From positions 23,546-87,545 of the forward strand of contig CAZDMQ010000004.1 of the NCBI GenBank assembly GCA_964506685.1: DNA of 64,000 bases. The letters run 5' to 3'. The number at the start of each line of letters is the position of its first letter. The first letter of the stretch is position 1. Both the position numbers and the translations under genes were made by a program. Shown piece by piece: positions 1-8,586 of this stretch. The notes beneath the pieces were generated by a model. The model made no database searches and had not been told where the DNA came from. It worked only from the letters and a program-made list of their open reading frames with translations. Origin of the DNA: UBA5336 sp964506685 (GTDB lineage: Bacteria > Pseudomonadota > Alphaproteobacteria > Caulobacterales > Hyphomonadaceae).

Positions 1-109
1 CTTCCTCGGCCTCGCGCGCTGCCGAGCGGCCGGAGAGAACGTTGCAGCCGGACAGCGTTGCCAGGGACAGGGCGGCAAGCAGGAGCGGAATGCGCGATGT
101 GGGGATCAT
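1..109 (-). CDS. bamB: BamB-like outer-membrane assembly lipoprotein, N-terminal fragment
   Basis: Only the first 36 or so codons are in the window; the gene continues past the left edge. The visible peptide begins MIPTSRIPLLLAALSLAT and reaches a lipobox ending in LSGC, so it is a lipoprotein signal sequence. Its ATG overlaps the TGA of the upstream TPR gene by four bases (ATGA), so the two are translationally coupled. A YfgM-like TPR protein directly upstream of bamB is a widespread gene order, and that order is the basis for the name. No beta-propeller sequence is visible, so the lipoprotein nature is seen but BamB is inferred. Confidence 0.6.
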   Translation of the reverse strand, partial: MIPTSRIPLLLAALSLATLSGCNVLSGRSAAREAEE

Positions 110-942
110 GGCTGCGAGTCTCCTTGCTCGTCCGCGTCGGGCGCGGTCCCGATGTCGGCGTCCTCATCCGCAGCCCGTTCCGCGTCGCCGGTTTCGTCAC
201 CGCCGGCGGCGACAACGTCCCCGCCGTCGCCGGAGACGGGCTGGAGCCGCGACGAGGTTGCGCTGGCCGCTGCGCCGTCGACAGCCGTACTTTCAGCATC
301 GCCGGTCCGCGGAATGGCCGACAAGGCAATCTGGGCGCGCTGGGCCAGTCCGGGCGGCGCATTGGGGGCAAAGCGGAGGAAGTTGAAGTCGCGGCGCGCC
401 CGCTCGTAATCGCCGGTCGCGAAAGCCTTTGCCGCGACCAGTTCCTGGGCCAGCGCGGATATCGCCGTTTCCCTCGCAAGCAGCGGGCCCAGCAGGCCTT
501 CCAGTTCGGCCAGGCTCACCGCGTCGCTTTGCAGGTAACCGGTCTTGAGCCGGGCCAGCTGGCCGAGCGGATCGTCATCATCGCCCGCCACGGCCTGCAG
601 CGCGGCGATTGCGCCCGCGCGATCGCCCTTTCCGGTGAGGCGGGTCTCGGCGAGATAGTGGCCCGCAAGCGGCGCGAGATCGCCGCCGGACTCGACGATT
701 GCCGAGAACTGGGCTGCTGCCGCATTGTAATCGGAGGCTTCGAGGCGTTCCAGCGCCGTTTCAAGCTGTCCCGCCAGGGCGGCCTGCGCCTTGCCGCGCT
801 GCCAGCCCAGGTATTCGTTCACTGCAACTGCAAGAATGATCGCCCCGCCGGCCAGCCAGACGAGCCAGCCATATTTCTGCCAGGCCGCTTCCACCTTGTC
901 CTTGCGGTGGGCCTCTTCGACTTCCTCGAAAATATCGGTCAC
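106..942 (-). CDS. YfgM-like tetratricopeptide-repeat membrane protein
   Basis: The product is a single-pass, inner-membrane-anchored periplasmic TPR protein of the YfgM family, which associates with the Sec translocon and periplasmic chaperones. A short cytoplasmic segment rich in charged residues (TDIFEEVEEAHRKDK) precedes one transmembrane helix at about residues 25-45, followed by an Ala/Leu-rich helical region typical of TPR-like folds. The C-terminal 60 residues are acidic and low complexity. I place the start at a GTG (942) because family members begin at this TDIFEEV segment and an AGAGAG precedes it; an in-frame ATG at 999 would add 19 unlikely residues. It overlaps the bamB fragment by four bases. 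Confidence 0.8.
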   Translation of the reverse strand: MTDIFEEVEEAHRKDKVEAAWQKYGWLVWLAGGAIILAVAVNEYLGWQRGKAQAALAGQLETALERLEASDYNAAAAQFSAIVESGGDLAPLAGHYLAETRLTGKGDRAGAIAALQAVAGDDDDPLGQLARLKTGYLQSDAVSLAELEGLLGPLLARETAISALAQELVAAKAFATGDYERARRDFNFLRFAPNAPPGLAQRAQIALSAIPRTGDAESTAVDGAAASATSSRLQPVSGDGGDVVAAGGDETGDAERAADEDADIGTAPDADEQGDSQP

Positions 943-1014
943 GGATGGGCTCTCTGCAGCGAACTTGGGAGGTGTAGCCGGACGGGGCGTCTGCCGCAAC
1001 GCGGCAGGGCGGTG

Positions 1015-1860
1015 TTATTCCGCCGGTTTTCGCAGGGAATAGGTTTCCGCGCCAGCGGGAAAGGCACGCGTTCTGACATCTCTTGCGTAGTCAGCCACGC
1101 CGGCTTCGATGGTCTCGCGCAGGGTAGCATAAGTGCGCACGAATTTCGGTGTCCAGTCGAACAGGCCCAGCATGTCCTGGGTCACGAGGATCTGCCCGTC
1201 GCAGGCCGCCGAGGCGCCGATACCCACGGTGGGGCAGGACACCGCTGCAGTAATTTCGGCGGCGAGATCCTCGGCCACGCCCTCGACAACGATGGCGAAG
1301 GCGCCGGCCCTGTCGGCTGCTATCGCCTCATCCAGTGCGAGCGTCCGTTCCGCCGCACTGCGGCCCTTGGCGCGAAAGCCGCCGTCGACGTTGACCGCCT
1401 GCGGTCGCAGTCCGACATGGCCCATGACCGGGATGCCGCGCTCGACGAGGTGGGCGATCTGGCCGGCCGCATAGGTGCCGCTTTCGATCTTCACGGCCTG
1501 GCAGCCGGTTTCCTTCATCAGCCGTGCGGCATTGAGGAAGGCCTGGTCGGCATTGGTCTCATAGCTGCCGAAGGGCATGTCGACGACGACAAAGGCCTGC
1601 CGGCTCGCCCGCATCACTGCCTGTCCGTGCAGGATCATCATCTCCAGGGTCACCCCGACCGTGGAGGGCAGGCCGTGCACGACCATGCCGACACTGTCGC
1701 CGACCAGGAGGAGGTCGCAATGGGGATCGAGCAGTGCCGCCATGGGGGCGTCATAGGCGGTCAGGCAGACCAGCGGCTCGCCGCCCTTGGCAGCGGCGAT
1801 GTCCCTGACGGTCTTGCGGCGAAGCTGGGCGGCGGACGGGGGCTGGGGCTGGGCTGACAT
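1015..1860 (-). CDS. panB: 3-methyl-2-oxobutanoate hydroxymethyltransferase
   Basis: PanB transfers a hydroxymethyl group from 5,10-methylenetetrahydrofolate to alpha-ketoisovalerate, giving ketopantoate, the first committed step of pantothenate and CoA synthesis. The 281-residue product has the family length. Visible signatures are LLLVGDSVGMVVHG (metal-binding Asp near the N-terminus), TPFGSYE-like DMPFGSYE, VKIESG, PVMGHVGLRPQ and FVRTYATL near the C-terminus. The start ATG at 1860 follows a weak GGAAG. The reading frame stays open upstream to 2415, but that stretch is antisense to the Uma2 gene and is not coding. panC is not in the window. Confidence 0.95.
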   Translation of the reverse strand: MSAQPQPPSAAQLRRKTVRDIAAAKGGEPLVCLTAYDAPMAALLDPHCDLLLVGDSVGMVVHGLPSTVGVTLEMMILHGQAVMRASRQAFVVVDMPFGSYETNADQAFLNAARLMKETGCQAVKIESGTYAAGQIAHLVERGIPVMGHVGLRPQAVNVDGGFRAKGRSAAERTLALDEAIAADRAGAFAIVVEGVAEDLAAEITAAVSCPTVGIGASAACDGQILVTQDMLGLFDWTPKFVRTYATLRETIEAGVADYARDVRTRAFPAGAETYSLRKPAE

Positions 1861-1932
1861 GGCTTCCGCAACTAGCGCGGCCCCTGCGCTTTGGGAAGTG
1901 CCCGCCGCCAGCGGAAATGCTATGGACGTGCG

Positions 1933-2553
1933 ATGGCAGGTGAACCGAAACGTGATCGCATGAGCCTCGGCGCGTTTCTCGATTTCTTTGAGACACGGCA
2001 CGGGGAGAAATGGGAACTCATCGACGGCATCCCCGTCATGATGACCAATCCCCGCCGGCGTCACGGCACGATATCGGGCAATGTCTTCGCGCGATTGCTC
2101 CCGCTGGCGAGGGGACGGGGCTGCGAGATCTTCGCCGGCGACATGAAGGTCCGGCGGCCCGGCGACGACCTTTTCGCCGCGATTCCCGATATCACGATCT
2201 GCTGTGGCCCGCGCGGTGACGATGGTGATATCATCATTGACGATCAGACAATTATCATCGAGCTCACATCGCCTTCGAGCAAGAAGATCGATGTCGCCCA
2301 CAAGCTGCAGGCCTATACCGAGGTCCCTGCGCTCGAGGCCTATATCATCATCCACCCGGACGAGCGCCGGGTTGAGGTGTGGCGACGCCGGCGACCGGGC
2401 GGGGACGCGGTCCATCCGTTCCGGGAATGGGTCGATGCGGTCTTCAGCCGCCCCGAGGCGGCCGTGCCGTTTCCGGAGCTCGGCGCGGAGATGACGGTCG
2501 CCGACACCTATGCCGACACCGACCTCGCCGATCAGGCGATGGGCCAGAGATAG
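1933..2553 (+). CDS. Uma2 (DUF820) family putative restriction endonuclease
   Basis: This 206-residue protein is a Uma2-family member with a PD-(D/E)XK nuclease-like fold. Support comes from an N-terminal KWELIDGIPVMM segment, a central PDITICCGP, then TIIIELTSPSSKKIDVAHK, which supplies the acidic and lysine residues expected in the fold, and YIIIHPDERRVEVWRR at the end of the core. Uma2 genes are abundant in cyanobacteria and patchy elsewhere, and their cellular role is unsettled. It stands alone between panB (divergent) and nnrU (convergent, overlapping by 22 bases), with no recognisable methylase or transposase partner. The ATG at 1933 is the first start in frame close to the conserved region. 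Confidence 0.85.
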   Translation: MAGEPKRDRMSLGAFLDFFETRHGEKWELIDGIPVMMTNPRRRHGTISGNVFARLLPLARGRGCEIFAGDMKVRRPGDDLFAAIPDITICCGPRGDDGDIIIDDQTIIIELTSPSSKKIDVAHKLQAYTEVPALEAYIIIHPDERRVEVWRRRRPGGDAVHPFREWVDAVFSRPEAAVPFPELGAEMTVADTYADTDLADQAMGQR

Positions 2554-3116
2554 CGGCCGAACAGCACCCCGTGCAGGTGCAGGATCAGCGCGGCCGATAC
2601 GCCGAGACCCAAGGCGACGGCCATCGCGTCGCCCAGAGGATTGGGTGTGACATCCGGGCCAGGTCCGTTATCGCCGCGCCGCTTGGCCGCGATCCGCGCG
2701 ACCACGGCATAGGCGAGGAACGCGCCGAACAGGATCACCGCGCGCACCTCGCCATTGGCGAGGAGGTGCCCGACCGCCCAGAGTTTCACTGCAACCAGCA
2801 TGGGGTGTTTAAGCGCCTTCTTGATGTGTCCGGTCGGCACATAGGCTGCGAAAAGGACGATCAGGGCGAGCGGCATCAGCAGGTAGTTGAGATGCCGGCC
2901 CCAGCTCGGCGCCTGATACAGCATCGGCATTGGATCGGCCTTGCCATATCCGTAGACCATGAGTGCAAATCCGCCGAGCGCGAGGATCGAGTAGAGACCC
3001 ATATAGGGCCCCATGCCGATCTGCTGCCGGAGATCCCGGCCCGGCGCCCGCGAGCGCAGGCTGGTGAAGACATGGGTGGCAAGAAAGATGCCGAGCCCCG
3101 CAAGATAGATGGTCAT
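2532..3116 (-). CDS. NnrU family membrane protein
   Basis: This is a 194-residue integral membrane protein with five or six hydrophobic helices. The N-terminus (LAGLGIFLATHVFTSLR) and the segments GMGPYMGLYSILALGGF and MPLALIVLFAAY are characteristic of the NnrU family. Founding members sit near nitrite/nitric-oxide reductase genes; other relatives act in carotenoid isomerisation (15-cis-zeta-carotene isomerase). No denitrification or carotenoid gene is nearby, so the role here is open. A GGGAG lies eight bases before the ATG. The 3' end overlaps the convergent Uma2 gene by 22 bases. Confidence 0.85.
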   Translation of the reverse strand: MTIYLAGLGIFLATHVFTSLRSRAPGRDLRQQIGMGPYMGLYSILALGGFALMVYGYGKADPMPMLYQAPSWGRHLNYLLMPLALIVLFAAYVPTGHIKKALKHPMLVAVKLWAVGHLLANGEVRAVILFGAFLAYAVVARIAAKRRGDNGPGPDVTPNPLGDAMAVALGLGVSAALILHLHGVLFGRYLWPIA

Positions 3117-3232
3117 GTCACGCGCTCCCCGCGCCGCTTTATTCCGCCATAGGGACGCGAACCGGGCCTTGGGTCAAGCGCGATAGTTTCCCATTGGTTA
3201 AGCGCTGGCACGGGACTTGCTGAGCGGGGCGG

Positions 3233-3436
3233 ATGGCCCCCCGCACAAGGAAATTCCGCCGGCTCGTGTCGGCCATCATCGCAAGTGCAGTGGCCTGGCT
3301 GATGGGCGAGGCGCATGTCTTCAAGGCCCCGCCCGGTTTCGACGCTGAAACGCTGAAGCTCCGGTTCGAACAGGCCGCCGGGGCGCAAAAGGCCCCCCAG
3401 CGGCAAACGCAGAAAATCTATTCTTCAGAAGACTGA
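3233..3436 (+). CDS. small hypothetical protein, possible
   Basis: A 67-codon open frame lies in an otherwise empty stretch between nnrU and the M3 peptidase (3117-3584). The peptide has a basic start, a hydrophobic segment (LVSAIIASAVAWLMG) and a Gln/Lys-rich tail, resembling a small single-helix membrane protein. There is no good ribosome-binding site. A perfect 6-bp inverted repeat (ctgaag/cttcag, 3433-3451) overlaps the stop codon. An overlapping minus-strand frame at 3113-3406 has proline/arginine-rich composition and is probably a shadow. I do not recognise the family; the gene may not be real. From 3452 to 3584 I see nothing. Confidence 0.3.
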   Translation: MAPRTRKFRRLVSAIIASAVAWLMGEAHVFKAPPGFDAETLKLRFEQAAGAQKAPQRQTQKIYSSED

Positions 3437-3584
3437 AGGTGTTCTCTTCAGCTCACCACTTGTCATTTCTGCCAGGATCGTCGCCGCGCGCCGGTCCGAC
3501 GATGCGCGCGTAGACGGACTTCACGCTCCTGGCCCTGACGAGAAATCCAGGCGTCCAAGTGGTGCAATCTGGTCGGAATACGCC

Positions 3585-5789
3585 TTAGCCTTCCGTCTCG
3601 GGCGCCTTGAAGCCGCGGATTTCGAGCAGCGGGTCGATCGAGGGATCGGCGCCGCGGAAGTTGCGGTAAAGCTCGTCGGCCGGGCGTAGGCCCCCGGACT
3701 CGTAGACCCACTTCTTCAGCCGGGCCGCGGTTTCCGGATCGAACACGTCGCCGGTTTCCTTGAAGGCGTAGAAGCCGTCGGCATCGAGGATCTCCGACCA
3801 GAGGTAGGAGTAGTAGCCCGCTGAATAGCCGCCTGCGAAGATGTGCGAGAAGTACTGGGTGCGATAGCGCGGTTCGATCTCCGGGATCAGGCCATAGCCT
3901 TCCAGCACCTGTTTCTCGAACGCCCGGGCATCGGTGATGGCGTTGGCCTCCTCGCTGGTCAGGTTGTGCCAGGCCAGGTCGAGCAGGGACGCGGCAATGA
4001 ACTCGGTTGTCCGGAAGCCCTGATTGAAGGTCGAGGCCTCACGCATGCGGTCGACGAGCTCCAGGGGAATCACTTCGCCGGTCTCGTAATGCACGGCGAA
4101 AAGATTCAGCAGGTCCGGTTCGCTCGCCCAGTGTTCGAGGATCTGCGCCGGGAACTCCGTATAGTCGCGGGGGCCGTCAACGCCCGAGAAGCGCTCATGG
4201 CGGACCTGGGTGAGCAGCCCGTGCAGGCCGTGGCCGAACTCGTGGAACAGCGTCTCCACCTCGTCGAACCGCATCAGCGTCGGTTCGCCGGCTGGCGGCC
4301 GGATCAGGTTGAGATTGTTGGTCACGACCGGACGCACGGTCTCGCCGTCGACGGCGGAGGCGTCGCGATAGGTGCTCATCCAGGCCCCGCCGCGCTTGGA
4401 CTCCCGACCGTACATATCAGTCATGAAGACGCCGAGCAGGTCTCCGGTCTCGTCATCGGTGACCCTGTAGGCGCTCACCACTTCGTTCCAGACCGGCACG
4501 TCCACCGGTTCGAATGAGACCTGGAAGAGCCGTTTGGCCAGTTCGAACGCGCCGCCGCGCACCGCCTCGAGCTCGAAATAGGGCTTCAGCAGGTTGTCAT
4601 CGAAGGCATAGCGGTCCTGGCGGACCTTTTCCGCATAGTGCCACCAGTCGTGGGCGGCAAAGGTGAACTCATCGCCGATCATGGCCTGCATGTCGGCGCG
4701 CTCCTCCTTCGCCCGCTCGAGGCCGGGACGCCAGACCTTGAGGAGGAAGGCCTCGGCCTCTTCCGGCGTCTTCGCCATGCGGGTCTCGAGCACGTAGGCG
4801 GCATGCGAGCGGTAGCCCATGAGCTCGGCCCGCCGCGCGCGAAGCTGGGCGATCCGGATTGCCAGCGGGCCATTGTCGAACTCGCCCCCGGAGGCGCGCA
4901 GCCGGTAGCCATTGAACAGTTTCTCACGCAGCGCCCGGTTTTCGGACTGCGTCATGAAGGTCTCGTAGGGGGTGCGGTTGAGCCCGACCACCCACCTGTC
5001 CTCGCCCTCGACCCTGATCGCCGAGCGGAAGCTCTCGGACAGCCCTGCAAGCTCGGCCGGGTCCGTGATCTCCAGGGTGAAGGCGTTGGTTGCCCGCAGC
5101 AGGTTCTGGCCGAACTCAGTGGTGAGTTGCGAAAGCTCGGCATTGATCTCCGCCACCTCGGCCTTGACCGTTTCCGGCAGCGCGGCACCGGCGCGGACGA
5201 AATCGCGATGGGTCAGTTCGAGAAGCCGCGCGTCCTGCTCATCCAGCTCCAGGGTATCGCGGGCCTGGTAGAGGTCGTCGACGCGGGCGAACAGGGCCGG
5301 ATTGAAATTGATCGCATCCCGTTCCCGGGTCAGCATCGGCGAGATTTCCGACTGCAGGGCGCGGATTGCATCATTGCTTTCGGTCGCGGCGATATTGAAG
5401 AAGGTGCTGGAAACCCGGTCAAGCAATCGGCCGGCGCGGTCGAGCGCGACGATCGTGTTCTCGAAGTTCGGCGGTTCGGGGTTGGTGGCGATCGCATTGA
5501 TGTCCGCGCGCAGCTCGATAATGCCCTGTTCGATGGCGGGCTTGAAGTGCTCTGTTTCGATCTCGTCGAAGGGCGGAATGCCGAACGGGGTGTCCCATTC
5601 ACCGACTAGCGGATTGGCCTGCAGTGCGGCCTCGTCGATCTCTATGGCGGGCAGGTTGGTCGTGGCTGTCCCGGCCTCGCCCATTTCGGTGTCTCGCGCG
5701 TCAGCTGCGGTCTCGGTCGGGGTCGAACCGCCACACGCCGCAAGGGCGAGCGCGCAAGCGGCTACGCCGCCACGGATCCAGGGTTTCAT
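3585..5789 (-). CDS. M3 family oligopeptidase, exported lipoprotein
   Basis: This 734-residue zinc metallopeptidase of the thimet oligopeptidase / dipeptidyl carboxypeptidase (Dcp) family cleaves short peptides. The zinc motif HEFGH lies at residues 516-520 in the context LFHEFGHGLHGLL. The N-terminus is a lipoprotein signal (ALALAACGG, lipidated Cys19) followed by a Thr/Ala/Glu-rich linker to about residue 55, so the enzyme should be periplasmic and membrane-anchored, unlike cytoplasmic E. coli Dcp. The catalytic region is complete, including the C-terminal FSHIFAGGYSAGYYSYLWSE segment. AGGAG precedes the ATG at 6-7 bases. Exported M3 peptidases are common in protein-degrading aquatic alphaproteobacteria, which fits the peptidases further along. 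Confidence 0.93.
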   Translation of the reverse strand: MKPWIRGGVAACALALAACGGSTPTETAADARDTEMGEAGTATTNLPAIEIDEAALQANPLVGEWDTPFGIPPFDEIETEHFKPAIEQGIIELRADINAIATNPEPPNFENTIVALDRAGRLLDRVSSTFFNIAATESNDAIRALQSEISPMLTRERDAINFNPALFARVDDLYQARDTLELDEQDARLLELTHRDFVRAGAALPETVKAEVAEINAELSQLTTEFGQNLLRATNAFTLEITDPAELAGLSESFRSAIRVEGEDRWVVGLNRTPYETFMTQSENRALREKLFNGYRLRASGGEFDNGPLAIRIAQLRARRAELMGYRSHAAYVLETRMAKTPEEAEAFLLKVWRPGLERAKEERADMQAMIGDEFTFAAHDWWHYAEKVRQDRYAFDDNLLKPYFELEAVRGGAFELAKRLFQVSFEPVDVPVWNEVVSAYRVTDDETGDLLGVFMTDMYGRESKRGGAWMSTYRDASAVDGETVRPVVTNNLNLIRPPAGEPTLMRFDEVETLFHEFGHGLHGLLTQVRHERFSGVDGPRDYTEFPAQILEHWASEPDLLNLFAVHYETGEVIPLELVDRMREASTFNQGFRTTEFIAASLLDLAWHNLTSEEANAITDARAFEKQVLEGYGLIPEIEPRYRTQYFSHIFAGGYSAGYYSYLWSEILDADGFYAFKETGDVFDPETAARLKKWVYESGGLRPADELYRNFRGADPSIDPLLEIRGFKAPETEG

Positions 5790-5989
5790 GCGATCTCCTG
5801 TTCATCAAGGGTTTCCCCCTGATTAGAGAGATGACAGCGGCATGACTACCCCTCATGGCGGCGTTGCCGGCCTTCGCGGCGTGTTGCCGCCCGGATGCGC
5901 TCATGGTGGTGCGGACAATAGCGGCCGGCGCCTCCACCGGGCGGGGGGCAAATTCCGGATGGAGCGCGCCGGGTGCGGTACCGGCCCGG

Positions 5990-8371
5990 TTACCAGCGGC
6001 CCCTGACACCGAACCAGATCGCCCCGGCCATTTCGGCATCTGCGACATGGTTGGGATCGTTGATCACGCTGGCGATCGCTTCCCCGCTCCAATCCTCGTT
6101 CAGTGCGAAACTGTAGCGGGTCTCGAAATCGAGTTGCCGCCCGCTCGGTGTCAGGCCCGCCTCGATCACATCGACGACCAGCCCGTCCGCATCGGCACCG
6201 ACCGCACCGGTCAGTTCGAACGTTCCGGTCTCGGCCCGCTGCGGCTGGGCCAGCACGAAAGCGAGGTCCCCGCCGGCCACCGGCCGCGAGGCGCTGACCG
6301 ACCATCGACTGGTCCAGATGTCACTGGTCTCCAGTCCCGGCAGGGCAATGCTCGCCGCTTCGAGACCGCCCCGGACGGTCCAGGTCTCGTTGACCGCAAA
6401 CGCGCCCGCCAGCGCGTAGGCGGCCGAGTTCGAGCGGTCGGTTTCGCGGCTGAGCCGGCTTTGCAGCTGTCCGCCAAGGGCGCTGGCCTCGTCGCTGGCC
6501 AGGGCCAGTCCGAAGCGGAGTTTCCAGCCCTCGCCATGGCGCGCGATGCCGGCACCGCTGGTGGCGCGCGGGCCATGGCTGGCGCTGTGCAGGTCAAGGC
6601 TCGTGCGGCCGATATCATGGGTGAGTCTTGCCCAGTCGCCGCCCGAGGCGAACTGGCTTGTCCGGCCCGGATCGTGGCTCAGGCTCGTGCCCGGAGCGAG
6701 CTCGGCCGGCGCACCGCCGCGGCCAAAGGCGATTTCCCCGCCGGCGAACTCGTACAGTCCGGAGAAGCTGCTCTCGGGCTCGGCCTGGAAGGGCAGGCTG
6801 CGATCCTCGTGGAAGGCCGGCGTGTGCCATTGGAAGCTGAGCCCGCCGACGCCGACGGCCTTGCTGGTGCCGGCAGACCAGTCGGCCCGGACCTGCCAGT
6901 CGGCAAAGCCGGGCGCGGCGGTACCGGCCAGCGCTGCGCCATCAAACGCGAAGGCGCGCTGGTAGCTGTCGACCAGGACGAGAGACGACAGCCCGCCGGG
7001 CCGGGTCGCGAAATCGCCGAAGGCACCTGTCGGCGCCGCCCCGAAGATGTCCACCGGCGAGCGGGTCAGCCCGCCAACGCGCATGCTCGTGGCCCCCTGC
7101 GGCGAGAAGGCCGCTGCAAGGTCGAGCTTGCCGACACCGCTGACGGCATCGGTACCGGCAGTTGCGGCCACCCCCGCGATCGGGTCGGTCGCGGGGTCGA
7201 CATAGTCCTCGGCGGTGTCGAGCAGGATCCGGGCGGCTTCGGCCGGGGTGAGATTCGGGAAGGCCTGAAGCAACAGCGCCAGCCCGCCCGAGACATAGGG
7301 GGCGGCGAAGGAGGTCCCGGCCAACCGGTAATAGTCGCCGATGGCATCTGGATCATTGCAGTCGGTTGTCACCGATCCCGAGCAGGTCGGCGCATCGGCG
7401 AACACGATGTCATCATCGGGGCCAGTCGCGACCACGCCCTCGCCCGGTGCGAGGAGGTAGAAGTCCTGTGCGCTGGCGCCGGCCCGGTTTGTGAAGTCCG
7501 AGATCTCGCCCTGGCTCGCGCCGGCCTCGGCATTGAACGAGCCGACGGCGAGGACGAGGCCATTGGCACGCGGGTCGCCGGCAATGTTGGCCGGTTCAGT
7601 GGGCTGGCTGGCCTGCGGGTTCGGATCGCCGGCTTCGGTCAGCGCCTCATTGCCGGCCGAGACCACGACCAGCACACCGGCATCGGTCGCCCGGAAGATT
7701 GCATCCTCGAGGCTCGGGTCGGAATCGATCTCCCCGCCGAGCGACAGGTTGATGATCTGGGCGCCATTGCCGACGGCATAGTCGATGGCGGTGACGAGAT
7801 CGTTATCGGAGAAACGGCAGTCCCCGGTGCCCGCGCTCGACACGCAGCTTCCGGGCCGGTCGGCGCGGATGTCGAGGATCTTCGAGTTGAAGGCGACACC
7901 GTGCATCCCCTTGGCATCGCGAAGGGCCGCGATCTGGCCCGCGACCAGCGTGCCGTGCCCTTCGGAATCGATGTCATCGGCCGTTCGCTCCCCCGCACGG
8001 ACATCGAACACACCCGCCGACTGGCCCTGGAGTTCGGGATGGTTGAAATCGGTTCCGGTATCGATCACCGCAACGGTCACCCCGGTGCCGGTGGCGCCTG
8101 CCGCATAGGCCGCCGAAGCCCCGATCTGGCCCAGACCCTCGGCGAAATCATACTCCTCGGTCTCGAAGCTCGACGCGCCCGGCGGCGGGGGTGGCGGTGG
8201 CGGAGGTGGCGGGGGGGCAGGCGGCGGCGATGGCGGCAGGGGCTGGACCACGCCGCCTCCGCCCCCGCCACCGCTGGCACAGCCTGCCAGCATCAGCGGT
8301 GCAGCCAGGCTCGCAGCCAGGACAAGTTTTAGCGCTGAAGCGCTTCGCAGGCTCCGCTTCCAGATGACCAT
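5990..8371 (-). CDS. Lipoprotein subtilisin-type (S8) autotransporter protease
   Basis: The 793-residue product begins with a lipoprotein signal (LMLAGCAS, Cys31), then a run of seven glycines and a linker with twelve consecutive prolines (residues about 53-64). The subtilase domain follows, about residues 88-455, with catalytic Asp104 (VAVIDTGTDFNHPEL), His139 (EGHGTLVAGQIAAL), oxyanion Asn241 (VSAGNEA) and Ser354 (AGTSFAAPYVSGG). The remaining 340 residues alternate short amphipathic strands and end in an aromatic Trp, as a small outer-membrane barrel does. The plan matches lipidated autotransporter subtilisins such as NalP and SphB1. I use the ATG at 8371, preceded by GAGGAG and a second TGAGG; the frame stays open to 8470. 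Confidence 0.9.
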   Translation of the reverse strand: MVIWKRSLRSASALKLVLAASLAAPLMLAGCASGGGGGGGVVQPLPPSPPPAPPPPPPPPPPPPGASSFETEEYDFAEGLGQIGASAAYAAGATGTGVTVAVIDTGTDFNHPELQGQSAGVFDVRAGERTADDIDSEGHGTLVAGQIAALRDAKGMHGVAFNSKILDIRADRPGSCVSSAGTGDCRFSDNDLVTAIDYAVGNGAQIINLSLGGEIDSDPSLEDAIFRATDAGVLVVVSAGNEALTEAGDPNPQASQPTEPANIAGDPRANGLVLAVGSFNAEAGASQGEISDFTNRAGASAQDFYLLAPGEGVVATGPDDDIVFADAPTCSGSVTTDCNDPDAIGDYYRLAGTSFAAPYVSGGLALLLQAFPNLTPAEAARILLDTAEDYVDPATDPIAGVAATAGTDAVSGVGKLDLAAAFSPQGATSMRVGGLTRSPVDIFGAAPTGAFGDFATRPGGLSSLVLVDSYQRAFAFDGAALAGTAAPGFADWQVRADWSAGTSKAVGVGGLSFQWHTPAFHEDRSLPFQAEPESSFSGLYEFAGGEIAFGRGGAPAELAPGTSLSHDPGRTSQFASGGDWARLTHDIGRTSLDLHSASHGPRATSGAGIARHGEGWKLRFGLALASDEASALGGQLQSRLSRETDRSNSAAYALAGAFAVNETWTVRGGLEAASIALPGLETSDIWTSRWSVSASRPVAGGDLAFVLAQPQRAETGTFELTGAVGADADGLVVDVIEAGLTPSGRQLDFETRYSFALNEDWSGEAIASVINDPNHVADAEMAGAIWFGVRGRW

Positions 8372-8506
8372 CCTCACACTCTCCTCAAGGGACCGGCCAC
8401 ACCACCGCTGCGGACCGCGCCATGCAAACCCTGTCACATGCCTTGCAACTGCGACGGCAAGCTCTTTCAATATTCGCCGTCTGGCAAGCGCGGGTCTGAA
8501 GTCGGC

Positions 8507-8527
8507 GTCACCGTCCGGTCTGGTGAC
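8507..8527. promoter_or_regulatory. 6-bp inverted repeat in the divergent intergenic region
   Basis: A perfect gtcacc...ggtgac inverted repeat with a 9-base spacer lies in the 215-bp gap between the divergent subtilase and oxidoreductase genes. Its size and position would suit a repressor operator, but so short a repeat can arise by chance in GC-rich DNA. No regulator gene is adjacent. Confidence 0.2.
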
Positions 8528-8586
8528 AGGCTGACCAGATGCGCTAGGCTCCTGGCAAGCTACAATTGTGTAAAGGCACGGTTCCC

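Noticed and set aside
58..1857. 599-codon plus-strand open frame
   Set aside because: Antisense to the TPR protein and panB; long only because of GC-rich codon bias.
3113..3406. 97-codon minus-strand frame upstream of nnrU
   Set aside because: Pro/Gly/Arg-rich composition, no ribosome-binding site; nnrU has its own good start at 3116.
5855..8332. 825-codon plus-strand open frame
   Set aside because: Antisense to the subtilase, which has a complete catalytic triad and lipobox; the shadow is Gly/Arg-rich.
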